Shown: one piece after another, positions 1 through 5,896 of the stretch
Numbering within the stretch: position 1 is the stretch's first letter
How the letters are laid out: the number at the start of each line of letters is the position of its first letter
From: an uncultured Prevotellaceae bacterium
GTDB lineage: Bacteria; Bacteroidota; Bacteroidia; Bacteroidales; Muribaculaceae
Reading direction: 5' to 3'
Assembly: GCA_945983195.1 (NCBI GenBank)
Contig: CAMFSS010000147.1
Span: 1-6,057 of the forward strand
DNA length: 6,057 nucleotides
Translations under genes and position numbers: made by a program
The notes under the pieces: generated by a model
Seen by the model: the letters and a program-made list of their open reading frames with translations, nothing else
Databases searched by the model: none
Told to the model about the DNA's origin: nothing

Positions 1-1
1 C

Positions 2-484
2 CTACCCAAGCGACAGAACCACTCCCAGCGTGTTCACCTCCTGCGAGGAGTCGCTTCGGGTCATTATGAGCACACCGATGAAAGTCACCACAATGGAGAG
101 CCACACCTGCCACGACGGTATCACGCGCAGAAACACCATGATTATGGCTACTATCACCGGATAGAGGAATACTATGGTGGTGGCCAGCCCTGATGCTATG
201 TAGTTGTAGCTCGCAAAGAGGAACAGACTGCTCGATGTGAACAGCAGCCCGAGCACAAAGAGAATGCCTGCCTGCTTCATGGTGATGCCGAAGCCATGCC
301 TTCGCAGCATCAGCCACGCGCCGAGGAGCAGCACTGCAAAGAGGTAGCGGAAAAAGAGAATGGTGTCGATCGACGCGCCATGCTTCATGAGCGGTACGGC
401 AAACAGCGGGTTCAATCCATAGGTTATGCCGGTGATGATTCCGGCAGGATACCCGATTATGGCATTTCTACTCAGTGTCTTCAT
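2..484 (-). CDS. EamA/DMT-family transporter, N-terminal half, stop at window edge
   Basis: This is an inner-membrane permease of the drug/metabolite transporter superfamily; the substrate cannot be told from sequence. The 160 visible residues hold about five hydrophobic helices (roughly residues 8-30, 41-60, 71-91, 97-118 and 124-142), which is one EamA repeat. Family-like features include an early Gly/Pro-rich first helix and the helix-4 stretch ASGLATTIVFLYPV near residues 97-110. Family members usually have about 280-310 residues and two such repeats. Here a TAG at 4..2 stops the frame just as helix 6 (LGVVLSLG) begins. The gene is therefore either a broken copy or carries a sequence error close to the edge. 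The start ATG at 484..482 follows an A/T-rich leader and lies about 30 bases from a promoter -7 box. It is divergent from rsmA. Confidence 0.85.
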   Translation of the reverse strand: MKTLSRNAIIGYPAGIITGITYGLNPLFAVPLMKHGASIDTILFFRYLFAVLLLGAWLMLRRHGFGITMKQAGILFVLGLLFTSSSLFLFASYNYIASGLATTIVFLYPVIVAIIMVFLRVIPSWQVWLSIVVTFIGVLIMTRSDSSQEVNTLGVVLSLG

Positions 485-515
485 AAAATTTACTAAACCA
501 ATGATTATCGGTCTG

Positions 516-523
516 CAAAATTA
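516..523 (-). promoter_or_regulatory. Bacteroidota -7 promoter box for the EamA gene
   Basis: Read on the minus strand this is TAATTTTG, a full match to the Bacteroidota sigma-ABfr -7 consensus TAnnTTTG. It would place the transcript start near position 509, giving a leader of about 25 bases before the ATG at 484. No convincing TTTG -33 box is found 19-21 bases further upstream, so the call rests on the -7 box and its position. Confidence 0.55.
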
Positions 524-579
524 ATGCTTTTCCCGAAAAGTTGCATCACTAAAACGTCACTTTCTTGCAAAGCTGCTGC

Positions 580-601
580 GGGAGGCAGAGGTAGGGTAGG
601 G
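580..601 (+). other. G-rich tract, possible two-tetrad G-quadruplex
   Basis: The plus strand carries five closely spaced G runs: GGG at 580-582, GG at 584-585, GG at 590-591, GGG at 594-596 and GGG at 599-601, separated by loops of 1-4 bases. Because not every run has three Gs, only a two-layer quadruplex is supported. It lies within AT-rich intergenic DNA upstream of the EamA promoter and is followed by an A run. Function is unknown. Confidence 0.3.
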
Positions 602-759
602 CGCAAAAAAAATCCCAGACATCACTGCCTAAGATAATTTTCTAATTAACCTTCTAATACCATTAACATAAACCTAAAAACTAAAAATTATGACTAATTC
701 GTTGTCTCCCGACAATCTTAATCATGTCACCTTAAAATCATTTACCATGAAAACTGATG

Positions 760-767
760 CAAAGATA
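760..767 (-). promoter_or_regulatory. Possible second minus-strand -7 promoter box
   Basis: On the minus strand the bases read TATCTTTG, a full match to TAnnTTTG. At a 19-base spacing the -33 position reads TATG (790-787), one change from TTTG. A transcript from here would start near 753 and run about 270 bases before the EamA start codon, passing a small hairpin at 702-715. No open frame of note lies in that leader. It could be an upstream EamA promoter, the promoter of a small RNA, or chance. Confidence 0.3.
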
Positions 768-1055
768 TAGACTTTATGTTATCCGGCATAATTATTTAAC
801 CACAAATTCGCATAGGCTTAACATTATTTTCGTTTTGCCAAAGTTTCTGCTTGTCAAATTAACAAAGATGAACAATAATCACGCAATTGTAACAAATTTC
901 TTGAAAAACTTGCGGCTTCCCGGCATTATGACATCAGCAGGCGTGGCATTGGCTGGATTTTGACACATTTGCACAAAATGAGGCATTTTTACTTTCGTTA
1001 TGCTTGATTGAAAACTTTTTTATGGTGTAGGGCGTGAAATTTCGCGGATTATGTG

Positions 1056-1063
1056 TAATTTTG
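1056..1063 (+). promoter_or_regulatory. Bacteroidota -7 promoter box for rsmA-mgtE
   Basis: TAATTTTG matches the Bacteroidota -7 consensus TAnnTTTG exactly and is followed by CA, as is common in these promoters. Transcription would start near 1070 and give an rsmA leader of about 65 bases that begins with a strong hairpin. No clear TTTG -33 box lies 19-21 bases upstream. A second candidate is TTTG at 968-971 followed after 18 bases by TACTTTCG at 990-997, with one mismatch in the -7 box. Confidence 0.5.
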
Positions 1064-1073
1064 CAAATAGATA

Positions 1074-1091
1074 GGCTGCCTGAGGGCAGCC
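1074..1091 (+). other. Hairpin in the rsmA leader
   Basis: A perfect 7-bp GC-rich stem, GGCTGCC paired with GGCAGCC, closes a TGAG loop. It sits about 10 bases after the predicted transcript start and 45 bases before the rsmA ATG. No T run follows directly, so it does not look like a classical intrinsic terminator. It could protect the 5' end of the messenger or act in leader-mediated control. Confidence 0.5.
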
Positions 1092-1136
1092 CGTCAACGA
1101 TATGCATGACTGGAGTTTTATTTTTATCAATAATCG

Positions 1137-1919
1137 ATGCAGCAGGTAAAGGCTAAAAAATCGCTTGGGCAGCATTTCCTTACCGACCTTTCGGTGGCGA
1201 AGCGCATTGCCGACACTATGGCAGACTACACTGCCATGCCGCTCTTGGAGGTGGGACCCGGAATGGGAGTTCTCACCAGGTTTCTCATTGATGCCGGTCA
1301 TGACATCAAGGTGGTGGAGCTTGATTCAGAATCGGTGGAGTATCTCGGAGCCTGTTTCCCTGAGCTGAATGGCCGCATCATTGCACACGATTTCCTGAAG
1401 CTCGACCTCAGTCGAATTTATGGCGACAGCCATTTCAATGTCATCGGCAATTATCCCTACAACATATCTTCGCAGATTTTCTTCAAGGTGCTCGACTACA
1501 AGGATCAAATCGACTGTTGCAGCGGTATGCTTCAGCGCGAGGTGGCACAGCGCATTGCAGCCACACCCGGCTCGAAGACCTACGGCATACTGTCGGTGCT
1601 GCTTCAGGCGTGGTACAGGATAGAGTATCTGTTTACAGTAGATGAGCACGTGTTTAATCCGCCGCCAAAGGTGAAGTCGGGCGTTATCCGCCTGACGCGC
1701 AATGATGTGACTTCGCTCGGCTGTGATGAACGGCTGTTCAAGTCGATTGTCAAGACTTCGTTTGGCCAGCGACGCAAGACACTGCGCAACTCTCTGCGCG
1801 GACTGTTGCCGAAGGACTCGCCGCTGCTTTCCGACCCAATCATGGCCCGTCGGCCGGAGCAGCTCGGTGTGGAGGAGTTTATCTCCCTCACCAATATGGT
1901 GGCTGATGCCAAAGCCTGA
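1137..1919 (+). CDS. rsmA: 16S rRNA (A1518/A1519-N6)-dimethyltransferase RsmA/KsgA
   Basis: RsmA uses S-adenosylmethionine to dimethylate two neighbouring adenines in helix 45 at the 3' end of 16S rRNA, a late quality-control step in 30S subunit assembly in the cytoplasm. The 260 residues match the family length. The N-terminal LGQHFL stretch is at 10-15 and the SAM-binding motif EVGPGMG at 38-44. Acidic E61 is at the end of strand 2, D85 in HDFL probably contacts the adenine of SAM, and the catalytic motif NYPY is at 105-108. The C-terminal rRNA-binding part carries FGQRRKTLRNSL around 219-230. NYPY in place of NLPY is a mild substitution. The ATG at 1137 gives the expected short tail before LGQHFL and follows a T/A-rich leader with no clear Shine-Dalgarno. 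mgtE follows after 69 bases, so an operon is likely. Confidence 0.97.
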   Translation: MQQVKAKKSLGQHFLTDLSVAKRIADTMADYTAMPLLEVGPGMGVLTRFLIDAGHDIKVVELDSESVEYLGACFPELNGRIIAHDFLKLDLSRIYGDSHFNVIGNYPYNISSQIFFKVLDYKDQIDCCSGMLQREVAQRIAATPGSKTYGILSVLLQAWYRIEYLFTVDEHVFNPPPKVKSGVIRLTRNDVTSLGCDERLFKSIVKTSFGQRRKTLRNSLRGLLPKDSPLLSDPIMARRPEQLGVEEFISLTNMVADAKA

Positions 1920-1943
1920 TAGCGAGAGACTACACATTATCAT

Positions 1944-1958
1944 GGGGTGCGATACCCC
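1944..1958 (+). other. Small hairpin in the rsmA-mgtE gap
   Basis: GGGGT and ACCCC form a 5-bp stem around a 5-base loop, 25 bases after the rsmA stop and 30 bases before the mgtE start. No T run follows, so full termination is unlikely. It could partly reduce read-through, mark an RNA processing site, or be chance. Confidence 0.3.
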
Positions 1959-1988
1959 TTATCCATTCATAATATAAACTATCGCAAC

Positions 1989-3347
1989 ATGAAAGAATAT
2001 ACTGAGGAATATCTCAATACCATACAGGAAATCGTGCGTGAGCGCGATGTGAAGCGGGCAAAGGAGTTTCTGAGCGAACTTCACCCGGCCGATATTGCCG
2101 AACTCTTTGAAGACCTTGAAATCGACGATGCCGAATTCCTCAATGAGCTGCTCGAGGACGAGACCGCCGCTGAGGTGCTCATGGAGATGGACGAGGACGA
2201 GCGTCGAAAGCTCCTTGCAAATATGCCAAAGGAGGAGATTGCAAAGTCGCTTGAGCACCTTGATACCGACGATGCCGTCGACCTTATTCAAGACCTCAAG
2301 GAGGAGGATCGCGATGAAGTAATCTCGCATATCGACGATGTGGAGCAGGCCGGTGACATCATCGACCTTCTGAAATACGATGACGACACTGCCGGTGGAC
2401 TCATGGGTACGGAAATGATTATCGTGAACGAGAACTGGAGTATGCCCGAGTGCCTCAAGGAGATGCGTGTACAGGCCGAGGATATGGACGAAATTTACAA
2501 CGTGTATGTGGTCGACGACGACCACCGGCTCAAGGGCGTGTTTCCGCTCAAAAAGATGATTACGCACCCATCGGTATCGAAAATAAAGCATGTGATGGAT
2601 ACTGATCCGTTCTCTGTAAAGACTGATACACCGATTGAAGATGTTGCGCACGATTTCGAGAAGTATAATCTCGCTGCAATGCCGGTGGTCGACTCAATCG
2701 GTAGGCTTGTGGGGCGCATCACCTTCGACGACGTGATGGACAAGGTGCGTGAATACTCTGAGCGCGACTACCAGTTGGCTTCAGGTATCTCCACCGATGT
2801 GGAATCTGACGACAACATTTTCACCCAGACCAAGGCACGCTTGCCGTGGCTTCTTATCGGAATGATTGGCGGTCTTGCCAACTCGGTGATTCTCGGCGGT
2901 TTTGAGGCTGGATTTGCCACCAATCCGGCAATGGCTCTGTTCATTCCGCTAATAGGTGGAACAGGAGGAAACGTGGGAATACAGTCGTCGGCTATCATTG
3001 TGCAGGGTCTCGCCAATGGCAGCCTCGACATCAAGGACTCGGCACGTCAGATCTGGAAAGAGCTGAGCGTGGGATTGCTCAATGCCACCATAATCTCGCT
3101 GCTTGTATTTGCCTACAACTGCTTCCGCCTCGACCCGACCAATGTCACCACAATAGCTGTTTCGGTGTCGCTCTTCTGCGTAGTCATATTTGCATCAGTG
3201 TTTGGCACGTTTGTACCGCTTACGCTTGAGAAGTTCAAGATTGACCCGGCTCTTGCCACGGGTCCCTTCATCAGCATCACCAACGACATCATAGGCATGC
3301 TCATCTACATGCTCGTCAGCTCAGCCCTCCTCACCTCCTTAGGCTGA
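1989..3347 (+). CDS. mgtE: Magnesium transporter MgtE
   Basis: MgtE is a dimeric inner-membrane Mg2+ channel whose cytosolic domains close the pore when internal Mg2+ is high. The 452 residues are of usual length and show the full architecture. An acidic helical N domain spans about 1-130 and ends in the signature DDDTAGGLMG at 131-140. CBS domain 1 covers about 140-195, CBS domain 2 about 199-255, and a connecting plug helix about 256-283. Five membrane helices follow (about 286-305, 312-340, 360-378, 387-412 and 425-450). The pore motif GGTGGNVGIQSSA is at 323-335. D433 in GPFISITNDIIG probably corresponds to the conserved pore aspartate known from the Thermus protein. I chose the ATG at 1989; a GTG at 1947 would add 14 unconserved-looking residues and start inside the gap hairpin. 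No separate promoter box is visible, so it is probably transcribed with rsmA. Confidence 0.96.
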   Translation: MKEYTEEYLNTIQEIVRERDVKRAKEFLSELHPADIAELFEDLEIDDAEFLNELLEDETAAEVLMEMDEDERRKLLANMPKEEIAKSLEHLDTDDAVDLIQDLKEEDRDEVISHIDDVEQAGDIIDLLKYDDDTAGGLMGTEMIIVNENWSMPECLKEMRVQAEDMDEIYNVYVVDDDHRLKGVFPLKKMITHPSVSKIKHVMDTDPFSVKTDTPIEDVAHDFEKYNLAAMPVVDSIGRLVGRITFDDVMDKVREYSERDYQLASGISTDVESDDNIFTQTKARLPWLLIGMIGGLANSVILGGFEAGFATNPAMALFIPLIGGTGGNVGIQSSAIIVQGLANGSLDIKDSARQIWKELSVGLLNATIISLLVFAYNCFRLDPTNVTTIAVSVSLFCVVIFASVFGTFVPLTLEKFKIDPALATGPFISITNDIIGMLIYMLVSSALLTSLG

Positions 3348-3352
3348 TATCG

Positions 3353-3374
3353 GCTGATTGATGCTACAATCGGC
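3353..3374. terminator. Hairpin between the convergent mgtE and menE genes
   Basis: GCTGATTG and CAATCGGC pair over 8 bp with one G-U wobble (as plus-strand RNA) around a 6-base loop. The structure begins 5 bases after the mgtE stop, fills the 16-base gap and spans the menE stop codon at 3366..3364. Its place between two converging genes suggests a shared terminator. There is no T run on either strand, and the minus-strand RNA has an A-C mismatch in the stem, so the call is weak. Confidence 0.3.
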
Positions 3375-4398
3375 GGAGGGGCTTGCCGGTGCTGGTGGTG
3401 GGAAGCGAGTGTACTGCCACATAGCGGCGTGGAATGGCATAGGAGGGGAGTAGGGTTTTCAGTGTGGTTATCAGACTTTGATGCACTTCTCCCTCTTTGC
3501 GCTCACCCGGTTTCATGCTCGGATATTCAAGCACAAGCAGCAGCTCCTCGCCCCATTTCTCAGACGGTCGCGAGGTGACGAAGAAGCGCACCCTTGGAAG
3601 CACTCGCGCTATGGCTTCCTCTACCTCCTCGGGAAACACTTTAAGTCCGCCGGTGTTCACCACGTTGTCGAAGCGTCCGCGCCAATAGAAGCGGTGCTCG
3701 TCGATAAGGTCCACTATGTCGTTGGTCACAATTTCGGGATTGGAGAATTGCGGCGCGTGAATCACCAGGCAGTCGCGCTCGTCGGTGCTGAAAGTGACAT
3801 TGCCAATGGCTGTGAACGGTGATTTCTCGCGACTTACTGCCGACAGTGCCACATGGCTGCACGTTTCGGTCATTCCATAAGTCTTGAAAGCGTTCACGCC
3901 CTTGTCGGCAAGCCAGTGCTCAATGCGCTCAGACAGCGCACCGCCGCCGATAATCACGGTGTCGACAAGCGAGAGATATTCCGGGTGGTTTATCAGATAG
4001 CCAAGTTGCGATGGCACCACAGCAAGCAGCGACACACGGCGGTTGCTGTCGTAGCCGGCCATAGGTTCATTGCTCGGTTTCTGCTCCACGATTTCTGCTC
4101 CAGCCTCAATGGCACGCACCAGCATCATTTTTCCGGCAATATAGTCGGGCGAGAGGCACAGATAGAGCAGCGACCCGGCAGTGATGCCGAAGCGTTCATT
4201 TGTTAGCCGGGCTGAAGCGCGCATGTCGGATTTCAGCAGCCTTATCTCCTTGGGAGTGCCTGTGGACCCTGAGGTGTGAGCCACAATGGTGTCGCCCGGG
4301 GCGAAATAATCCTCAATGAACTTGGCGGTTTTCTCAGAGGCGCAATTGCGGACCTCCTCAATTGTTGTGCAGATATTGCCGTTTAGCGTAATTTTCAT
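3364..4398 (-). CDS. menE: o-Succinylbenzoate-CoA ligase MenE (short form)
   Basis: MenE is an acyl-adenylating enzyme (ANL superfamily). It joins o-succinylbenzoate to CoA with ATP, giving OSB-CoA, AMP and pyrophosphate, on the cytosolic route to menaquinone. Visible motifs are the phosphate loop HTSGSTGTPK at 41-50, GGGALS at 151-156, YGMTET at 174-179, the hinge segment GRFDNVVNTGGLK at 241-253, and the C-terminal TGK with catalytic K339. At 344 residues it lacks roughly the first 80-100 residues of the approximately 450-residue Gammaproteobacterial and Bacillus enzymes; the phosphate loop lies almost at the N terminus. All catalytic motifs are intact, so this looks like a compact lineage form and not a broken gene. 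The assignment as MenE and not another acyl-CoA ligase leans on menC directly upstream. The ATG at 4398 lies 41 bases after the menC stop, with no promoter box between them. Confidence 0.9.
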   Translation of the reverse strand: MKITLNGNICTTIEEVRNCASEKTAKFIEDYFAPGDTIVAHTSGSTGTPKEIRLLKSDMRASARLTNERFGITAGSLLYLCLSPDYIAGKMMLVRAIEAGAEIVEQKPSNEPMAGYDSNRRVSLLAVVPSQLGYLINHPEYLSLVDTVIIGGGALSERIEHWLADKGVNAFKTYGMTETCSHVALSAVSREKSPFTAIGNVTFSTDERDCLVIHAPQFSNPEIVTNDIVDLIDEHRFYWRGRFDNVVNTGGLKVFPEEVEEAIARVLPRVRFFVTSRPSEKWGEELLLVLEYPSMKPGERKEGEVHQSLITTLKTLLPSYAIPRRYVAVHSLPTTSTGKPLRRL

Positions 4399-4410
4399 AA
4401 TTTTTTTGTA
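4399..4410 (-). promoter_or_regulatory. A-rich translation leader of menE
   Basis: On the minus strand the 12 bases directly before the menE ATG read TACAAAAAAATT. The same 12-mer occurs at 5874-5885 before the first gene of this operon. There is no Shine-Dalgarno sequence. A-rich leaders can help initiation in Bacteroidota, which is the simplest reading. Confidence 0.35.
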
Positions 4411-4439
4411 GCAAGAGAGTGTTTCAGCGTTGTTTCGTT

Positions 4440-5492
4440 CTATGCGTCAATCCAATTGAAATCAGGGAGTTGCCAGCCTTTTGCGGGGTCGCTGCAAAGG
4501 TAGTCGGCACGCTGCACCAGCGGCGACGGAATGTTGTTGTGGTAGAGGGCACCGGTGCCAAGACCTTGAGGAATGCGCACTTGCAGTGTAGTCACCCATT
4601 GGGCGAGTGCATTCAGACCCACATTCGACTCCAGAGCTGACGTAATCCAGCCGCCTATTCCGAATTGCGCTGCCATCTTCAGCCACTCGGTTGAGCCATC
4701 GAAGCCACCCATGAGCGACGGTTTCAGAATGATGTAGTGCGGACGTATGGTCCGCAGCAGCGACATCATCATCATAGGGTTGGTTATGCCTATCAATTCC
4801 TCATCAAGAGCCACCGGAATGGGCGATTTTTCGCACACGCGAGCCATTTCCTCCCACTGTCCGGCTTTGATAGGCTGCTCAATTGAATGAATTGAATAAT
4901 CCGATAGCCGGTTGAGGCGTTCCATCACTGTGTCGGGAGTGAATCCTCCGTTGGCATCGACGCGGATAGTGAGGTCGGCATCGGAGTAGCGGCGGCGAAT
5001 GTGGCTTATCATCTCCAGCTCCTGATTGAAGTCGATTGCACCGATTTTCAGCTTAATCACATGGAATCCGGCGTCAACTTTCTCGTCGATGCGTGCAAGC
5101 ATATCATCTTTCGTTCCCATCCACACCAAGCCGTTGATGGGAATGTGGTAGTTGCCGCGGACGAAGTCGTTGTCGAAGCATACGCGCCGGCAGCCGTTGG
5201 AGAAGTCGAGGATTGCCGTTTCGAGTCCGAACTGGATAGAGGAGTATTCCGAAAGGTCGGTTTCCACGCCAAGAGCGATGTTGCGGCACAGTTCGCGTAG
5301 CTTCGGCTCGTATGAGTCGTTGTCTTCAGCCGAGAGCCCTTTGAACAGGGCACATTCACCAATCCCGAAGTGGTCCGGACACTGTTCGTCCCATATTTTC
5401 AGGAAGTATGTGTCCTTTTTCAGCAGCACGCCTCGTGATGTGCCGGCTGGATTGATGAAATCAAGTGAATATTTAGCAAAAGCAGCCTTCAT
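4440..5492 (-). CDS. menC: o-Succinylbenzoate synthase MenC
   Basis: MenC belongs to the enolase superfamily and dehydrates SHCHC to o-succinylbenzoate in the menaquinone pathway, in the cytosol. The 350 residues carry an N-terminal capping domain (about 1-115) and a TIM barrel. All expected catalytic and metal-binding residues are visible: K147 and K149 in KLKIG, metal ligands D179 (RVDANGG), E205 (IEQP) and D230 (ALDE), and the opposing base K257 (LKPS). Some relatives in this superfamily have other activities, such as N-acylamino-acid racemase or dipeptide epimerase. The adjacent menE supports the OSBS role. The ATG at 5492 lies 13 bases after the stop of the upstream membrane-protein gene, so translation and transcription are probably coupled within one operon. 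Confidence 0.95.
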   Translation of the reverse strand: MKAAFAKYSLDFINPAGTSRGVLLKKDTYFLKIWDEQCPDHFGIGECALFKGLSAEDNDSYEPKLRELCRNIALGVETDLSEYSSIQFGLETAILDFSNGCRRVCFDNDFVRGNYHIPINGLVWMGTKDDMLARIDEKVDAGFHVIKLKIGAIDFNQELEMISHIRRRYSDADLTIRVDANGGFTPDTVMERLNRLSDYSIHSIEQPIKAGQWEEMARVCEKSPIPVALDEELIGITNPMMMMSLLRTIRPHYIILKPSLMGGFDGSTEWLKMAAQFGIGGWITSALESNVGLNALAQWVTTLQVRIPQGLGTGALYHNNIPSPLVQRADYLCSDPAKGWQLPDFNWIDA

Positions 5493-5505
5493 AGCGAGAA
5501 TCAGT

Positions 5506-5865
5506 CTATTTCTTGCCGATTAATGAGGCGGCAATGCTTATCAAGGCAAATGCCGCTGCAACTAAATAGCCATATTCCACTTCCACGCCGTGTTCGTGGG
5601 CAATCATCGTAGTGAGCAGCATCACGTAGGGAAGCGACAGTACGCTGTTGACGCACTTCTCAAGTTTGTCGCTTTTGATGGCTTTCTTCGACGAAAGCAC
5701 CACTATGATTCTTCCCACAAACACAGCCAGAGCTATTGCCCCAACTGCCACCATGGCTACGAACATTGCACTGCCGATGAAGTGACTGAGCATCATCAGA
5801 GGCAGCGTTGCCAGCATAATTTTCGAAGCCGCTTCTGCAATCGAGTCGCTGAATATCTTTTTCAT
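5506..5865 (-). CDS. Small membrane protein of unknown function, first gene of the menC-menE operon
   Basis: I do not recognise this 119-residue protein. It is strongly hydrophobic, with three or four membrane helices at about 14-31, 33-58, 74-90 and 98-116. There is no signal-peptide cleavage site, a basic loop SSKKAIKSDKLEK lies at 58-70, and the C terminus is GKK. A short polar stretch HEHGVEVEYG at 90-99 separates the last two helices. I prefer the ATG at 5865; a GTG two codons upstream (5871) is possible. The gene sits 13 bases upstream of menC and follows the only good promoter, so it is the lead gene of the operon. That position suggests, without proof, a role at the membrane near quinone synthesis. 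Its coding-like composition, intact frame and tight spacing support a real gene. Confidence 0.78.
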   Translation of the reverse strand: MKKIFSDSIAEAASKIMLATLPLMMLSHFIGSAMFVAMVAVGAIALAVFVGRIIVVLSSKKAIKSDKLEKCVNSVLSLPYVMLLTTMIAHEHGVEVEYGYLVAAAFALISIAASLIGKK

Positions 5866-5873
5866 TGTCACAA

Positions 5874-5885
5874 AATTTTTTTGTA
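5874..5885 (-). promoter_or_regulatory. A-rich leader copy before the small membrane-protein gene
   Basis: The minus strand reads TACAAAAAAATT, identical to the 12 bases directly before the menE ATG. Here it ends 8 bases before the ATG at 5865, or 2 bases before the alternative GTG at 5871. It lies within the predicted 5' leader, downstream of the promoter. Confidence 0.35.
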
Positions 5886-5896
5886 AGAAATTACGG

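Larger units (their letters stand above)
485..1136. other. Long divergent intergenic region without a supported gene
   Basis: About 650 mostly AT-rich bases separate the EamA and rsmA start codons. I can see the EamA -7 box (516-523), a G-rich tract (580-601), a short hairpin TTGTC-TCCC-GACAA (702-715), a second minus-strand -7-like box TATCTTTG (760-767), and a GC-rich patch (911-960, 28 of 50 bases G/C against 11 of 40 in 861-900). The rsmA promoter box (1056-1063) and leader hairpin (1074-1091) complete the list. Only very short open frames occur: 26 codons at 690-770 plus, 31 codons at 868-963 plus, and 29 codons at 879-968 minus. None resembles a protein I know. The region may hold a small RNA, a decayed gene or long leaders. 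Confidence 0.6.

Noticed and set aside
485..1136. tRNA, insertion sequence, CRISPR array or attachment site in the long gap
   Set aside because: No cloverleaf, terminal inverted repeats with a transposase, regular spaced repeats or flanking duplications were seen.
1326..1943. A 205-codon open frame on the minus strand opposite rsmA
   Set aside because: It lies almost wholly opposite a clear rsmA gene, resembles no known protein and is explained by codon bias of the plus-strand gene.
1920..1988. Mg2+-sensing M-box riboswitch before mgtE
   Set aside because: The gap is only 69 bases, too short for an M-box, and shows just one 5-bp hairpin.
1947..1991. GTG at 1947 as the mgtE start
   Set aside because: It would add 14 residues unlike MgtE proteins and start within the gap hairpin; the ATG at 1989 gives the usual length and N terminus.
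1959..2651. A 230-codon open frame on the minus strand opposite mgtE
   Set aside because: It is antisense to the N and CBS domains of MgtE, and its composition mirrors the acidic codons of that gene.
3342..3355. Second small hairpin at the mgtE stop codon (GGCTG/CGGCT with G-U pairs)
   Set aside because: It has weak pairing and no T run, and overlaps the better stem at 3353-3374.
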